Shown: piece after piece, positions 13,103 to 22,143 of the stretch
Position numbering within the stretch: the first letter of the stretch is position 1
How the letters are laid out: the number at the start of each line of letters is the position of its first letter
DNA from: an alpha proteobacterium AAP81b
Lineage (GTDB): Bacteria > Pseudomonadota > Alphaproteobacteria > Sphingomonadales > Sphingomonadaceae
Direction: 5' to 3'
DNA length: 35,650 nucleotides
NCBI GenBank assembly: GCA_001295935.1
Contig: LJHX01000096.1
Span: 1-35,650 of the forward strand
Position numbers and translations under genes: made by a program
The notes under the pieces: generated by a model
Told to the model about the DNA's origin: nothing
Seen by the model: the letters and a program-made list of their open reading frames with translations, nothing else
The model's database searches: none

Positions 13103-16100
13103 ATGCGCGGCTTTGCACGCTTCGTTCTTCACCGCCCGGCTCGGGCCGCACGGCGGTCGTCCCGGCAGCCGCTGCCGATGGGTTCGGCGGGCACCGGCAC
13201 GGCGTCGATCGATGTCGCGGTGATGGCGGCAGCACCACGGCACTTCGCGCTCGCCAGCCGGGCCTTGCTTGGCGGCTTGTTGCTGACGGGGGCGAGTGCC
13301 GCCTATGCCCAGGCGGCCGCGCCGCCGCCGGCCGCGCCGCCAGCCACGCCGAGTGCCGCCGCCGATACCGCCGTCGATGCCGAGGCCGACGCCGCCGAGA
13401 TCACCGTCACCGGCTCGCGCATCACCCGCAGTGGCTTCGACCAGCCGACGCCGGTCACCGTCGTCAGCACCGCCGATATTCAGGCGGCGGCGCCCGCCAA
13501 CATCGCCGATTTCGTCAACCAGATCCCGTCGGTGGCGGGCAGCGTCACGCCGGCGAACAGCCAGCGCAACCTCAGCGCCGGCACCGTCGGCGTCAACACC
13601 GTCAATCTGCGCAATCTCGGGTCCAACCGCACGCTGGTGCTGATCGATGGCAAGCGTTCGGTCGGCTCGACGGCGCAAGGCACCGTCGACATCAACACCA
13701 TCCCGCAGGGGCTGGTGAAGAGTGTCGAGGTCGTCACCGGCGGCGCGTCGTCGGTCTATGGCTCGGATGCCGTCGCCGGGGTCGTCAACTGGATCCTCGA
13801 TCGCAGCTTCACCGGCCTCAAGGGCGAATTCACCGCCGGCGAGACGACCTATGGTGACGACAATACCTATCGCGTCTCGCTGACCGGCGGTTTCGATTTT
13901 GCCGGCGGCCGCGGGCACATCCTGCTTAATGGCGACTTCGTCCGCCGCGGCGGCGTCTTCGGCGCGCCGCGGCCCTGGGCCGAGCAGGGCGTCCACCTCA
14001 CCCAGAACCCTTATTACACCACCACCAATGGCGCGCCCGAGCTGCTGGTTTCGGCGCAATCGGGGCTGAATACGCTGACCGGCGGCGGTATCATCACCTC
14101 AGGCGTAGCGCGCGGCACCTATTTCGGTCCGGGTGGATCAGTCAACCAGTATAATTATGGCCCCAATCGCGTCAACAACAGCCCCTGGACGATCGGCGGC
14201 GACTATCGGCAGAGCCTCCACTATTTTGGCACCTCGATCCAGCCCGCAGAAGCGCTTGAGGGGGTCTTCGGTCGCGCCAGCTACAAGATCTGGGACAATT
14301 TCGAGGTCTTCACCGAAATCACCTACAACCGCAGCGCCTCGACCAACTGGGGCGGCTACGGCACCGACAAGGCCAATGTCACCATCCGGACCGAGAATCC
14401 CTTCGTTCCGGCCTCGGTCCGCGCCCAGTTGCAGGCCGCCAATCAGACGAGCTTCACCCTCGGCACCTGGAACGCCGATCTGCCGACGCGCCTCAGCGAG
14501 AATGAGCGCAAGGTCCAGCGCTATGTCTTCGGCTTCGAGGGCAATTTCGGGTTGATCGGCCTCAATTGGAATTTCGACGGCTATTACCAGAAGGGCAAGA
14601 CCCGCAGCTTCGAGAACGTCGTCGCCACCAACCAGACGCAGATCCGCTATGCCCAGGACGCGGTGCGCAACAGCAGCGGCGAGATCGTCTGCCGCGTCAC
14701 CCGCGATGGCAGCACCGATCCGCTCGCCGTCGGCTGCGTCCCCTATAACCGCATGGGCATCGGGGTGAATTCGGCCGCGGCGATCGACTATGTCAGCGGC
14801 CGGCCGAGCCGCGTCCAATATTTCGAGCAGGACGTCCTGGCGTTCAACTTCAACACCAAGATCGCCAATGGCTGGGTCGATGACATCGGCCTCGCCTTCG
14901 GGCTCGAACATCGCAAGGAACAGATCTCGGGCACCGTCGCGCCAGGCTCCCAGAGCGGCTGGATCGCCGGCAACTATCTCGCCACCAACGGCTCCTATTC
15001 GGTGACCGAAGGCTATGTCGAAACTCTCGTGCCGCTGCCGTGGAAGTTTGAATTCACCGGTGCGGCGCGCGTCACCGCCTACAGCCAGTCGGGCACGGTG
15101 GTGACCTGGAAGGCCGGCCTGACCTGGCAGCCGATCGACGGGCTGCGCCTGCGCGTCACCCGCTCACGCGACATCCGCGCGCCGAACCTGTCGGAACTGT
15201 TCCAGGCCGGCACCCGCAATACCAATTCGGTCAGCGATCCCTGGCAGAACAACGCCGCGGTGCGCTACACCCAGACGGTTACCGGCAACCTCGCGCTGCA
15301 ACCCGAAAAGGCCGATACTTGGGGCTTCGGCCTGGTCTATCGTCCCGAATTCATCCCCGGTCTTGGCTTTTCGGTCGATTACTATGATATCGACATCAGC
15401 GGCGCGATCGGCACGCTGGGGCCGCAGGCGATCGTCGACCGCTGCTTCGATGGCAATGTCGAACTCTGTCAGCGCCTGCAGGCGATTGTCAACAATTCGC
15501 CGATCGCCTTCGGTTCGCCGGGCTTCAGCCTCGCCAACGGCGCGCCCGGCGTTCAGGAGTTCCTGATCGCCAACAGCCCCTATAATTTCCTGTCGCAACG
15601 GTCGCGCGGGATCGATATCGAAGCCAGCTACACTTTCGACCTCGAGAAAATCTTCCCCAAGGCGCCCGGCACGGTCACGCTGCGCGGCCTGGCGACGCAC
15701 TTCATCGAGGCGACGCAGTCGAACGGCGTCGATGCGCCGACCAACTCGGCCGGGGAAAACGCCTTTGGTGGCCCGCCCGATTGGAATTACCGCGTCACCC
15801 TCGGCTACAAAGTCGATAACTTCGAACTCCAGCTCGTCGGCCGCGGGATCAGTGACGGGGTCTATAACAACGACTTTGTCGAATGCACCACCGCCTGCCC
15901 GGCGACCAATTCGATCAACCGCACCATCGCCAACAACCGTATCAAGGGTGCCTTCTACTTCGACACCTATCTGGCCTATACGCTGCCGATCGACAGGGTG
16001 AAGCCGCAGTTGTTCCTGCGCGTCAACAATTTGTTCAACCGCGATCCGGTGCTGATCGGCAAGGGACCTTCGGACAATTCCAACGTCGATGTCGGCATCA

Positions 16101-16168
16101 ACCAGACGCTCTATGACTTCCTCGGCCGGACGTTCCGCGTCGGCGTTCGCTTCAACTTCGGCGGCTGA
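13103..16168 (+). CDS. TonB-dependent receptor, large type
   Basis: A 1021-residue outer-membrane receptor of the large group common in sphingomonads and Caulobacter. An Ala/Pro-rich segment with AQAAAPPPAAPPA follows the signal peptide (cleavage near residue 70). The TonB box is probably AEITVTGSRI. Plug motifs are NIADFVNQIPSV, NLRNLGSNRTLVLIDGKR and VVTGGASSVYGSDAVAGVVN, and the barrel ends in RVGVRFNFGG. The ATG at 13103 has GGGGGA upstream but makes an unusually long pre-sequence; the ATG at 13223 would give a standard signal peptide, so the start is open. CapA and M20 genes follow within 33 and 38 bases, forming a likely operon. The ligand is unknown; peptides or oligosaccharides are typical for this group. 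Confidence 0.9.
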   Translation: MRGFARFVLHRPARAARRSSRQPLPMGSAGTGTASIDVAVMAAAPRHFALASRALLGGLLLTGASAAYAQAAAPPPAAPPATPSAAADTAVDAEADAAEITVTGSRITRSGFDQPTPVTVVSTADIQAAAPANIADFVNQIPSVAGSVTPANSQRNLSAGTVGVNTVNLRNLGSNRTLVLIDGKRSVGSTAQGTVDINTIPQGLVKSVEVVTGGASSVYGSDAVAGVVNWILDRSFTGLKGEFTAGETTYGDDNTYRVSLTGGFDFAGGRGHILLNGDFVRRGGVFGAPRPWAEQGVHLTQNPYYTTTNGAPELLVSAQSGLNTLTGGGIITSGVARGTYFGPGGSVNQYNYGPNRVNNSPWTIGGDYRQSLHYFGTSIQPAEALEGVFGRASYKIWDNFEVFTEITYNRSASTNWGGYGTDKANVTIRTENPFVPASVRAQLQAANQTSFTLGTWNADLPTRLSENERKVQRYVFGFEGNFGLIGLNWNFDGYYQKGKTRSFENVVATNQTQIRYAQDAVRNSSGEIVCRVTRDGSTDPLAVGCVPYNRMGIGVNSAAAIDYVSGRPSRVQYFEQDVLAFNFNTKIANGWVDDIGLAFGLEHRKEQISGTVAPGSQSGWIAGNYLATNGSYSVTEGYVETLVPLPWKFEFTGAARVTAYSQSGTVVTWKAGLTWQPIDGLRLRVTRSRDIRAPNLSELFQAGTRNTNSVSDPWQNNAAVRYTQTVTGNLALQPEKADTWGFGLVYRPEFIPGLGFSVDYYDIDISGAIGTLGPQAIVDRCFDGNVELCQRLQAIVNNSPIAFGSPGFSLANGAPGVQEFLIANSPYNFLSQRSRGIDIEASYTFDLEKIFPKAPGTVTLRGLATHFIEATQSNGVDAPTNSAGENAFGGPPDWNYRVTLGYKVDNFELQLVGRGISDGVYNNDFVECTTACPATNSINRTIANNRIKGAFYFDTYLAYTLPIDRVKPQLFLRVNNLFNRDPVLIGKGPSDNSNVDVGINQTLYDFLGRTFRVGVRFNFGG

Positions 16169-16201
16169 CCCACGCGCGCCGCTGCCATCAGGGAGGCTTG
16201 C

Positions 16202-17626
16202 ATGCACGGATCGCAACCGGCGACAACGTTCGGCAAGCCGCGCCTGCGGCGGCCAAGCCTGATTGTGGCGCTGGGCGTGATGCTCGGCACCGCCACCGGC
16301 GCGCTGGCGCAATCGGCCGAAACCGCGCCGATCAAGCCGGTGCCGAGCACACCGATCGCCGATGGCTTCAGCCTCGCCGCGGTCGGCGACCTCATCTATC
16401 TGCGGCCGATGCTGGCGACGGTCGAAAAACGCTCGCCCGCCATGGTTAAGATCCTGCGTGATGCCGATGTCACCTTCGGCAATTACGAGATGACCAGCAT
16501 CGACCTGCCACGCTTCAAGGGGTCGCCGCAGGCCGAATCGGGCGGCACCTGGCTGTTCTCCGATCCCGCCGTGGCGCCCGATCTCGTGCGCATGGGCTTC
16601 GATATCGTCGGCCATGCCAACAACCATGCCACCGATTGGGGTGTCGAGGGGTTGGCTGAGACGCTGCAGGTGCTCGATGACGCCGGGCTCGTCCATGCCG
16701 GCACCGGTCACAATATGTCGGCGGCGCGGGCGCCGCGCTATCTCGATGCCCCGGCGGGGCGCGTCGCCATTGTCGCGGCGAGTTCGAGCTTCACGCCGAT
16801 GTCGCGCGCCGCCGATCCGCTCGGCGAGGTCCCCGGCCGGGCCGGGGTCAATGGGCTGCGCACCGAACGCGTCGGCCAGGTCTCGGCAGCCGATCTTGCC
16901 GTGCTGGCGCGGCTTGCCGGCACGCGCGAGGGCGCCCCGGTGCGCTTCAACGGCCTGCGCTACGAGGCCGTCGCCGATCCGAAAACGCCGATGGATACCG
17001 CCTACATCACCAATGTCCGCGACGAAAAGGCCAATCTCACCTCGGTGCGACAGGCGCACCAGAACGGCAATTTCGTCGTTTTCTCCTTGCACAACCACGA
17101 ACCCGGCAATGGCAGCCAGGTACCGGCGGCCTTCGCCGTCGACTTTGCCCATAAGGTCATCGATGCCGGTGGCGATGCCTTCATCGGCCATGGCCCGCAC
17201 CAGCTGCGCGGCATCGAAATCTACAAGGGCAAGCCGATCTTCTATTCGCTCGGCAACTTCGCCATGATGAACAACTCGCTCGACGCCATGCCGGCCGACA
17301 TCTACGACCAATATGGCGCCGATCCGGCGGCGACGACGGCGCCCGAGCTGCTGCAATCGCGCAACGAGCGCTCCTTCGCCGATCCCAACCTTTATGAATC
17401 GGTGATCGCCGTCAGCCGCTATGTCGGCGGCAAGGTTGCCGAGGTCAGACTCTATCCGATCGATCTCGGCGTGTCGGTGCAGGGCGCGGCGCGCGGCGTG
17501 CCGGGGCTTGCTGACGCCACCGTCGGCAAGCGCATCCTCGAACGGATGCAGCGGCTGTCGCAGCCGTTCGGCACCAGCATCGCCATCGAAAACGGCGTCG
17601 GGGTCATCCGGATCGCCGCGAAATAA
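16202..17626 (+). CDS. CapA family protein (PGA_cap metallophosphatase-like fold)
   Basis: A 474-residue exported protein with a signal peptide ending near residue 36 (GTATGALAQ). It carries the motif set of the CapA/PGA_cap domain: AAVGDLIY (Asp63), FGNYEMTS, ANNHATDWG near 140-147, LHNHEPG, and the closing GHGPHQLRGIEIYKGKPIF and YSLGNF. In Bacillus CapA belongs to the poly-gamma-glutamate synthesis and export machinery; many Gram-negative homologues stand alone with unknown roles, and the fold resembles calcineurin-like phosphoesterases. Here no capBC ligase genes are present. GGAGG lies 5 bases before the ATG. It sits between a TonB receptor and an M20 peptidase in one operon, so a role in using a peptide or polyglutamate is an inference. 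Confidence 0.88.
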   Translation: MHGSQPATTFGKPRLRRPSLIVALGVMLGTATGALAQSAETAPIKPVPSTPIADGFSLAAVGDLIYLRPMLATVEKRSPAMVKILRDADVTFGNYEMTSIDLPRFKGSPQAESGGTWLFSDPAVAPDLVRMGFDIVGHANNHATDWGVEGLAETLQVLDDAGLVHAGTGHNMSAARAPRYLDAPAGRVAIVAASSSFTPMSRAADPLGEVPGRAGVNGLRTERVGQVSAADLAVLARLAGTREGAPVRFNGLRYEAVADPKTPMDTAYITNVRDEKANLTSVRQAHQNGNFVVFSLHNHEPGNGSQVPAAFAVDFAHKVIDAGGDAFIGHGPHQLRGIEIYKGKPIFYSLGNFAMMNNSLDAMPADIYDQYGADPAATTAPELLQSRNERSFADPNLYESVIAVSRYVGGKVAEVRLYPIDLGVSVQGAARGVPGLADATVGKRILERMQRLSQPFGTSIAIENGVGVIRIAAK

Positions 17627-17664
17627 TCCGGGGGCGTCGGCCCCGCAACAACGAGGGGAATGAC

Positions 17665-18954
17665 ATGACGCTGCGCCGTTCGATCGTCGCGATGCTGCTG
17701 GCGACCGCCGCGCTGCCGGCCGCGGCGCAGGGCGTCGATCCGGCGCATCTCGCGGCGATGAAGAAGCTGATGGCGAGCAAGGCCTTCGCCACGGCGCGCG
17801 CCTCGCTCGAAACCGATTATGACCGCATCGTCAAGGACATCATCACCCTGACCGAAATCGAAGCGCCGCCCTTCAAGGAAGCGGTGCGCGCCCGCGCCTA
17901 TCTCGAAATGCTGCGCGCCGAAGGGCTGACCGACCTCGAGATCGACGCCGAGGGCAATGCCATGGGCCTGCGCAAGGGCACCGGCGGCGGTCCGCTGCTC
18001 GTCGTCGCGGCGCACCTCGACACGGTGTTTCCCGCCGGCACCAATGTGAAGGTGCGCCGCGAGGGCAACCGCCTGCACGCCCCCGGCGTCGGCGACGATA
18101 CCTGCAGCTTGCCGGTGCTGCTCGCCTTCCTCCGCGCCATGAAGGCCGCCAACATCACCACGAAAAGCGACATTTTGTTCGTCGGCGACGTTGGTGAGGA
18201 GGGTCCGGGCGATCTGCGGGGGATGAAGTATCTGTTCACCAAGGGCAAGTACAAGGATCGCATCGGCCAGTTCATCTCCTTCGAACCCGGCCAGGCGCGC
18301 GTCACCAACGCCGGCGTCGGCTCGAAGCGCTACAAGATCACCTTCAAGGGGCCGGGCGGCCACAGCCTCGGCGCCTTCGGCCTGGTCAATCCGGCCTATG
18401 CGCTCGGCGCCGCCATGGTCGAATTCGGCAAGATGCAGGTTCCGGCCAAGCCCCGCACGGTGTTCAACGTCGGCATCGTCGAGGGCGGCACCTCGGTCAA
18501 TTCGATCCCCTTCGAGATGGCGATGACCGTCGACATGCGCTCCGAAGGTGTCGCCGAATTGAAGGCCGAAGAGGATTATCTCCTCGCGCTGATCCCCAAG
18601 GCGGTCGCCTGGGAAAATGCCGTGCGTTCGACCAAGGAAGGCGCGATCACCGCCGACATCAAGATGATCGGCGATCGCCCGGTCGGTGCGACGCCGATTG
18701 CCGCGGATATCGTCCAGACCGCCGGCGCGGCGGTGATCGCCGGCGGCGGCGAGGCGAGCTTCGGCGCCAGCTCGACCGATTCCAACCTGCCGATGAGCCT
18801 CGGCGTACCGGCCATCACACTGGGTTCGGGGTTCGATACCGATCGCTCGCATTCGCTCGATGAATCGCTGCTGCTCGACAAGCCGGCGACGGTGAAGCAC
18901 ATGGCGATGGGGCTGGCGACCGTCCTGTCGCTCGCCGGCGCGACGATGAAATAG
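17665..18954 (+). CDS. M20/M25/M40 family zinc peptidase, exported
   Basis: A 429-residue metallopeptidase with a signal peptide (residues 1-21, ending LPAAAQ). Metal-site motifs are His117-Leu-Asp119 (AAHLDT), the bridging Asp in GVGDD (144-145), the catalytic Glu pair in GDVGEEGPGD (178-179), and a late His in SHSLDE. The dimerisation domain shows KGPGGHSLGAF and NVGIVEGGTSVNSIP. Relatives include glutamate carboxypeptidase (CPG2), peptidase T and aminoacylases, acting on small peptides or N-acyl amino acids. GAGGGGA precedes the ATG. It is last in the receptor-CapA operon and convergent with an M14 carboxypeptidase. Exact specificity is not readable. Confidence 0.9.
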   Translation: MTLRRSIVAMLLATAALPAAAQGVDPAHLAAMKKLMASKAFATARASLETDYDRIVKDIITLTEIEAPPFKEAVRARAYLEMLRAEGLTDLEIDAEGNAMGLRKGTGGGPLLVVAAHLDTVFPAGTNVKVRREGNRLHAPGVGDDTCSLPVLLAFLRAMKAANITTKSDILFVGDVGEEGPGDLRGMKYLFTKGKYKDRIGQFISFEPGQARVTNAGVGSKRYKITFKGPGGHSLGAFGLVNPAYALGAAMVEFGKMQVPAKPRTVFNVGIVEGGTSVNSIPFEMAMTVDMRSEGVAELKAEEDYLLALIPKAVAWENAVRSTKEGAITADIKMIGDRPVGATPIAADIVQTAGAAVIAGGGEASFGASSTDSNLPMSLGVPAITLGSGFDTDRSHSLDESLLLDKPATVKHMAMGLATVLSLAGATMK

Positions 18955-18982
18955 CGGCGCCGGCTGGTTGCTGCCGGCGCCG
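18955..18982. terminator. Hairpin after the M20 gene
   Basis: A perfect 10-bp stem (18955-18964 with 18973-18982, 8-base loop) begins at the base after the M20 stop codon. Only a weak T-rich stretch (CTTGTTT) follows, so it may be an imperfect terminator or a 3'-end stabilising structure. Confidence 0.5.
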
Positions 18983-19009
18983 CGCTTGTTTGGAAGCCTG
19001 GCAAATGGG

Positions 19010-19027
19010 CCCCCGCGTGCGCGGGGG
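19010..19027. terminator. GC hairpin between convergent peptidase genes
   Basis: CCCCCGCG (19010-19017) is mirrored by CGCGGGGG (19020-19027), giving a very stable hairpin 20 bases beyond the M14 stop codon. No T-run follows on either strand. With the 18955-18982 hairpin it makes the 92-base gap between the convergent M20 and M14 genes almost entirely structured. Confidence 0.4.
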
Positions 19028-19046
19028 TGACGATCCTTTGTTGCGG

Positions 19047-21881
19047 TCAGTCCTCCCGACCCGATGCGCGATCCGCGGTTGCCGCTGCAACCGGAACCCC
19101 CGCCTGGCTCGGCCCATAGAACAGGCCGTTGAACAGGAATTTGAAGGTGCCATAGGCTTGGCCGCGCTGGGTGACTTCGGGCGCCAGCAGGAATACCCGG
19201 CCGCGGCCGAGGCTCGCGTCGATGACGCCGCTGGTGTCATTGAGCGCCTTCTGGCCCCAGGCCCAGCCCGACTTCAAGGGATCATCGCTGGCGAACCAGG
19301 AAACGCGCTTCACCCCCGCGGCGCCCGGCGCGATCCGATAGGTCGGGTTGTTGTTGTAGAAGACATGCACCGTCTCGGGTACGCCGAAGGCGAGCGGGTC
19401 GGTGATGTCGACCCTGGCTTCGAGCACCGACCCCGGCACATAGAATTTCGTGCTCGGCAGGGTGGTGCGCTTGCCGCTGGCATCGACGGTCGACAGCGCG
19501 TTGGTCACCGGCAGCCCCATGCCCTCGGCCATGGCGGTCGCATTGCCGATGGTGATGACGGTGCCGCCGGCCTTGGCGAAGGCGGCGACCTGCGGCAGCG
19601 TCTTTTCGGTGGTGATATTGCCCAGCGCCATCTGCCATTCGGCGGGAATGTCGGCGGCGGCAGGCTGGCCGCGGCCGCGGCCCTCGCGGCCCATGATGTC
19701 TGTCTGGAAGACGAGGACGTCGTATTTGCGGTTGAGGCCGCCCTTGTCGAGTTCCTGCGGATAGACGCGGGTATAGGGGAATTCGAACTGTTCGAAGATC
19801 CAGCGGGTATGGCCCGATGCCATCGACCCGCCATAGATATCGACAAGGCCGATGCGCGGCGCCTTGACGGCGATGGTCTCGCCGGCGGGCTTCGCCGCGA
19901 CGGCATGGGCATCGATGCCGAGGCCGCGCACCGCGGCTTCGACGATCGCCTTGCCGCGCGCCGGGATCCACAGCGCGCCGGGTGCCAGCGTCTTGCCGTC
20001 GACGGTCGTCGCGCCCTTCAGCCACCAGACCGGCACGCCGGCCTTCAAGAGGCGATTGGTCAGGGTGAAGCTGTTGTTGGTGGCGTGGCTGACGACATAG
20101 CCGGCGCTGCCGGTGCCGACGATCTTGCCGGCCGGCGGCGTGTCGATGACGTCGGGGACGACCGGGAAGTGCGGCGGCGCGCCATCGAGCTGGCGATCGA
20201 AAGCGACATTCATCTGATAGGCGAGGGTATAGCCGGTGATGTCATAGGGCCGGATCGGCGGGCCGCCCGGATAGGCGAAATCCTGCGGGTGATCCTGCGG
20301 CTCGAACATGTCGAGGACATGCGGGCGGAAGGCCTGGTCGGTGCGGACGATGTAGGAGCCGGCGGGATAGCTCTTGCCGCCGAAGCTGAAGGCGGCATCG
20401 GCCTTTTCGACCTCGATACCGGTCTTTATCAGCGCGTTCAGGAACTTGACCGTCGTCGGCAGGTCGGCCTGTTCGCTCGCCGACAGGATATAGGCGCGCG
20501 GCGCACGCATCGCCGGGTCCTGCAGCACCGATTTGTACAGCGACGACGGGATGATGGCGCGGGTATCATAGCCGACGAGATCGTCGAGGGGGCTGCCGGT
20601 GGTCGGCTTCTTCATCGCCGCGGCAGCGGCCTTGGCGGCATCGATGCGCTTCGGCGTCACCACCCAGCTGTCCGCGCTGCCCTTCTGGATCTGGTTCCGC
20701 CCCATGATGTAGCGGTTGTAGAGGACGGTCTCGCGATAGCGCGACGCATAGTCGAGCACCGCGCGATCCATTTCCTTGATGTAATCGATCGACTGCTGGA
20801 AATGCCATTTCTGCGGCGCGATGGTCAGCACCTCGTCCTGGCGGTTGAGCTGGTTGGCCGGGACGAAGGGAATTTCCATCGGCGTCGGATTGCCGATGAT
20901 CTCGGTAAGGATGCCAATCTGGTTGTGGAAATAGCCGATAGTGCGGACGCCGCCGTTGAACCAGGTCGAATAGGGCGCGCCTGAGCGCGACACCGAGCCG
21001 CCCTTGCCCTGGGCGACAAGCCGGGCGTGCATCGCCGTGCCGACGGCGTCGGTCTGGTTGATGACCAGCGGTTCATTGTTGTAATTATAGGGATCGCGGA
21101 ACGGCGGGATGAAGACGACGGTACCGACCGGTCCGGTCTGGTGCTCGTTGTAGAGGATCTGCGGGAACCATTCGCGATACGCCGCGCGGTTCATGTTGGT
21201 GGTTTCGGGCTGGTTCGAAATGAAGCTGTCGCGATTGTTGTCGTGGCCGATATACTTCTGATACAGCACCGGGATGTTGTTGCTGTCGCGCTTGGTCTTG
21301 TCGGGGTTGCGCATGTACCAATTGGCGACGAGCTCGAGGCCATCGGGGTTGGCGAAGACGAACAGCATGATGTCGTCGTTCAGCAGCCGCAACGTCTCGG
21401 GATCGTTCTTCGTCAGCATTTCGTGGATGATCTGGAAATGCGTCTGGACGTTGATGACTTCGGTGGCATGCAGCCCGGCGTCGATCCACACCACGGCCTT
21501 GCCTTCGGCGGCGAGCGCTTTGGCCTGCTCGTCGGTCAGCCCCTTGGCCAGCGCCAGCCGCTTTGAAATTTCGCGATATTTGTCGAGGTTGCGGATGTTG
21601 TCTGGCGACGAGACGATCGCCATATATTGTTCGCGGCCCTCGGCGGTCTTGCCGATGCTGACCAGCTTCATGCGGTCGCTTTCGCCGGCGACGGTCTTCA
21701 GCCAGGTTTCGAGCTGGGTGTTGTTGGCGAGGAAATAATCGGTGCCCGGCGCCGTTTTCAGGATCGCCGCGGGTTCGGTGACTTTTGCCTGGGTCGGCGG
21801 CGCCAGCTGGGCGACGACCGGCGTCGCGACGATGCCGGCGCCGAGTGCCAGCATGGTCGTGGTGAGCAGAAAAGCGCGCAT
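19047..21881 (-). CDS. M14 family zinc carboxypeptidase, exported
   Basis: A 944-residue metallocarboxypeptidase with a signal peptide (residues 1-25, ending TPVVAQ). The zinc motif His138-x-x-Glu141 lies in DAGLHATEV, followed by NPDGLELVANWY and RDSNNIP (substrate-carboxylate region) and YNEHQTG, which probably supplies the third ligand. The peptidase domain covers about residues 40-400. The long C-terminal part includes a Rossmann-like GATase1-type segment (LVFQTD to GGTVITIGNATAM). Two in-frame ATGs occur; the one at 21881 is preferred because AGGGAG lies 6 bases upstream, whereas it abuts the one at 21887. The protein probably trims peptides in the periplasm or outside the cell. It is convergent with the M20 gene. 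Confidence 0.88.
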   Translation of the reverse strand: MRAFLLTTTMLALGAGIVATPVVAQLAPPTQAKVTEPAAILKTAPGTDYFLANNTQLETWLKTVAGESDRMKLVSIGKTAEGREQYMAIVSSPDNIRNLDKYREISKRLALAKGLTDEQAKALAAEGKAVVWIDAGLHATEVINVQTHFQIIHEMLTKNDPETLRLLNDDIMLFVFANPDGLELVANWYMRNPDKTKRDSNNIPVLYQKYIGHDNNRDSFISNQPETTNMNRAAYREWFPQILYNEHQTGPVGTVVFIPPFRDPYNYNNEPLVINQTDAVGTAMHARLVAQGKGGSVSRSGAPYSTWFNGGVRTIGYFHNQIGILTEIIGNPTPMEIPFVPANQLNRQDEVLTIAPQKWHFQQSIDYIKEMDRAVLDYASRYRETVLYNRYIMGRNQIQKGSADSWVVTPKRIDAAKAAAAAMKKPTTGSPLDDLVGYDTRAIIPSSLYKSVLQDPAMRAPRAYILSASEQADLPTTVKFLNALIKTGIEVEKADAAFSFGGKSYPAGSYIVRTDQAFRPHVLDMFEPQDHPQDFAYPGGPPIRPYDITGYTLAYQMNVAFDRQLDGAPPHFPVVPDVIDTPPAGKIVGTGSAGYVVSHATNNSFTLTNRLLKAGVPVWWLKGATTVDGKTLAPGALWIPARGKAIVEAAVRGLGIDAHAVAAKPAGETIAVKAPRIGLVDIYGGSMASGHTRWIFEQFEFPYTRVYPQELDKGGLNRKYDVLVFQTDIMGREGRGRGQPAAADIPAEWQMALGNITTEKTLPQVAAFAKAGGTVITIGNATAMAEGMGLPVTNALSTVDASGKRTTLPSTKFYVPGSVLEARVDITDPLAFGVPETVHVFYNNNPTYRIAPGAAGVKRVSWFASDDPLKSGWAWGQKALNDTSGVIDASLGRGRVFLLAPEVTQRGQAYGTFKFLFNGLFYGPSQAGVPVAAATADRASGRED

Positions 21882-22082
21882 GTCCATCTCCCTGTCATGG
21901 GCGACCCGCCGCCGGCCGGCGGCGTCCGCTACGTCCCCGCGCCGTCCGACGCCGCCAAGGGTGGCGTCGCGGCGCCAGGCCTTGCATCAGGTCATCGGTA
22001 TCGGCGATTGCCCCGATCCAAGAATAACCAGCGTGCGCCCCGAATCGACCCGGCATCTGTGCGGCCGCCCCCAGCAAAGATT

Positions 22083-22114
22083 GGCGATGCCATAGCTTGC
22101 GGCTATGTATCGCC
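22083..22114. other. Bulged hairpin between dcyD and the M14 gene
   Basis: GGCGAT-GC-CATAGC, a 5-base loop, then GCTATG-T-ATCGCC forms a 12-bp stem with a small internal loop. It lies 30 bases after the dcyD stop codon and about 200 bases before the M14 start. No T-run follows on the minus strand. It could be a 3'-end or leader structure; the rest of 21882-22143 shows nothing recognisable. Confidence 0.45.
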
Positions 22115-22143
22115 CTCGGCAAGGCCCTGATGCCGCCGCCGGA

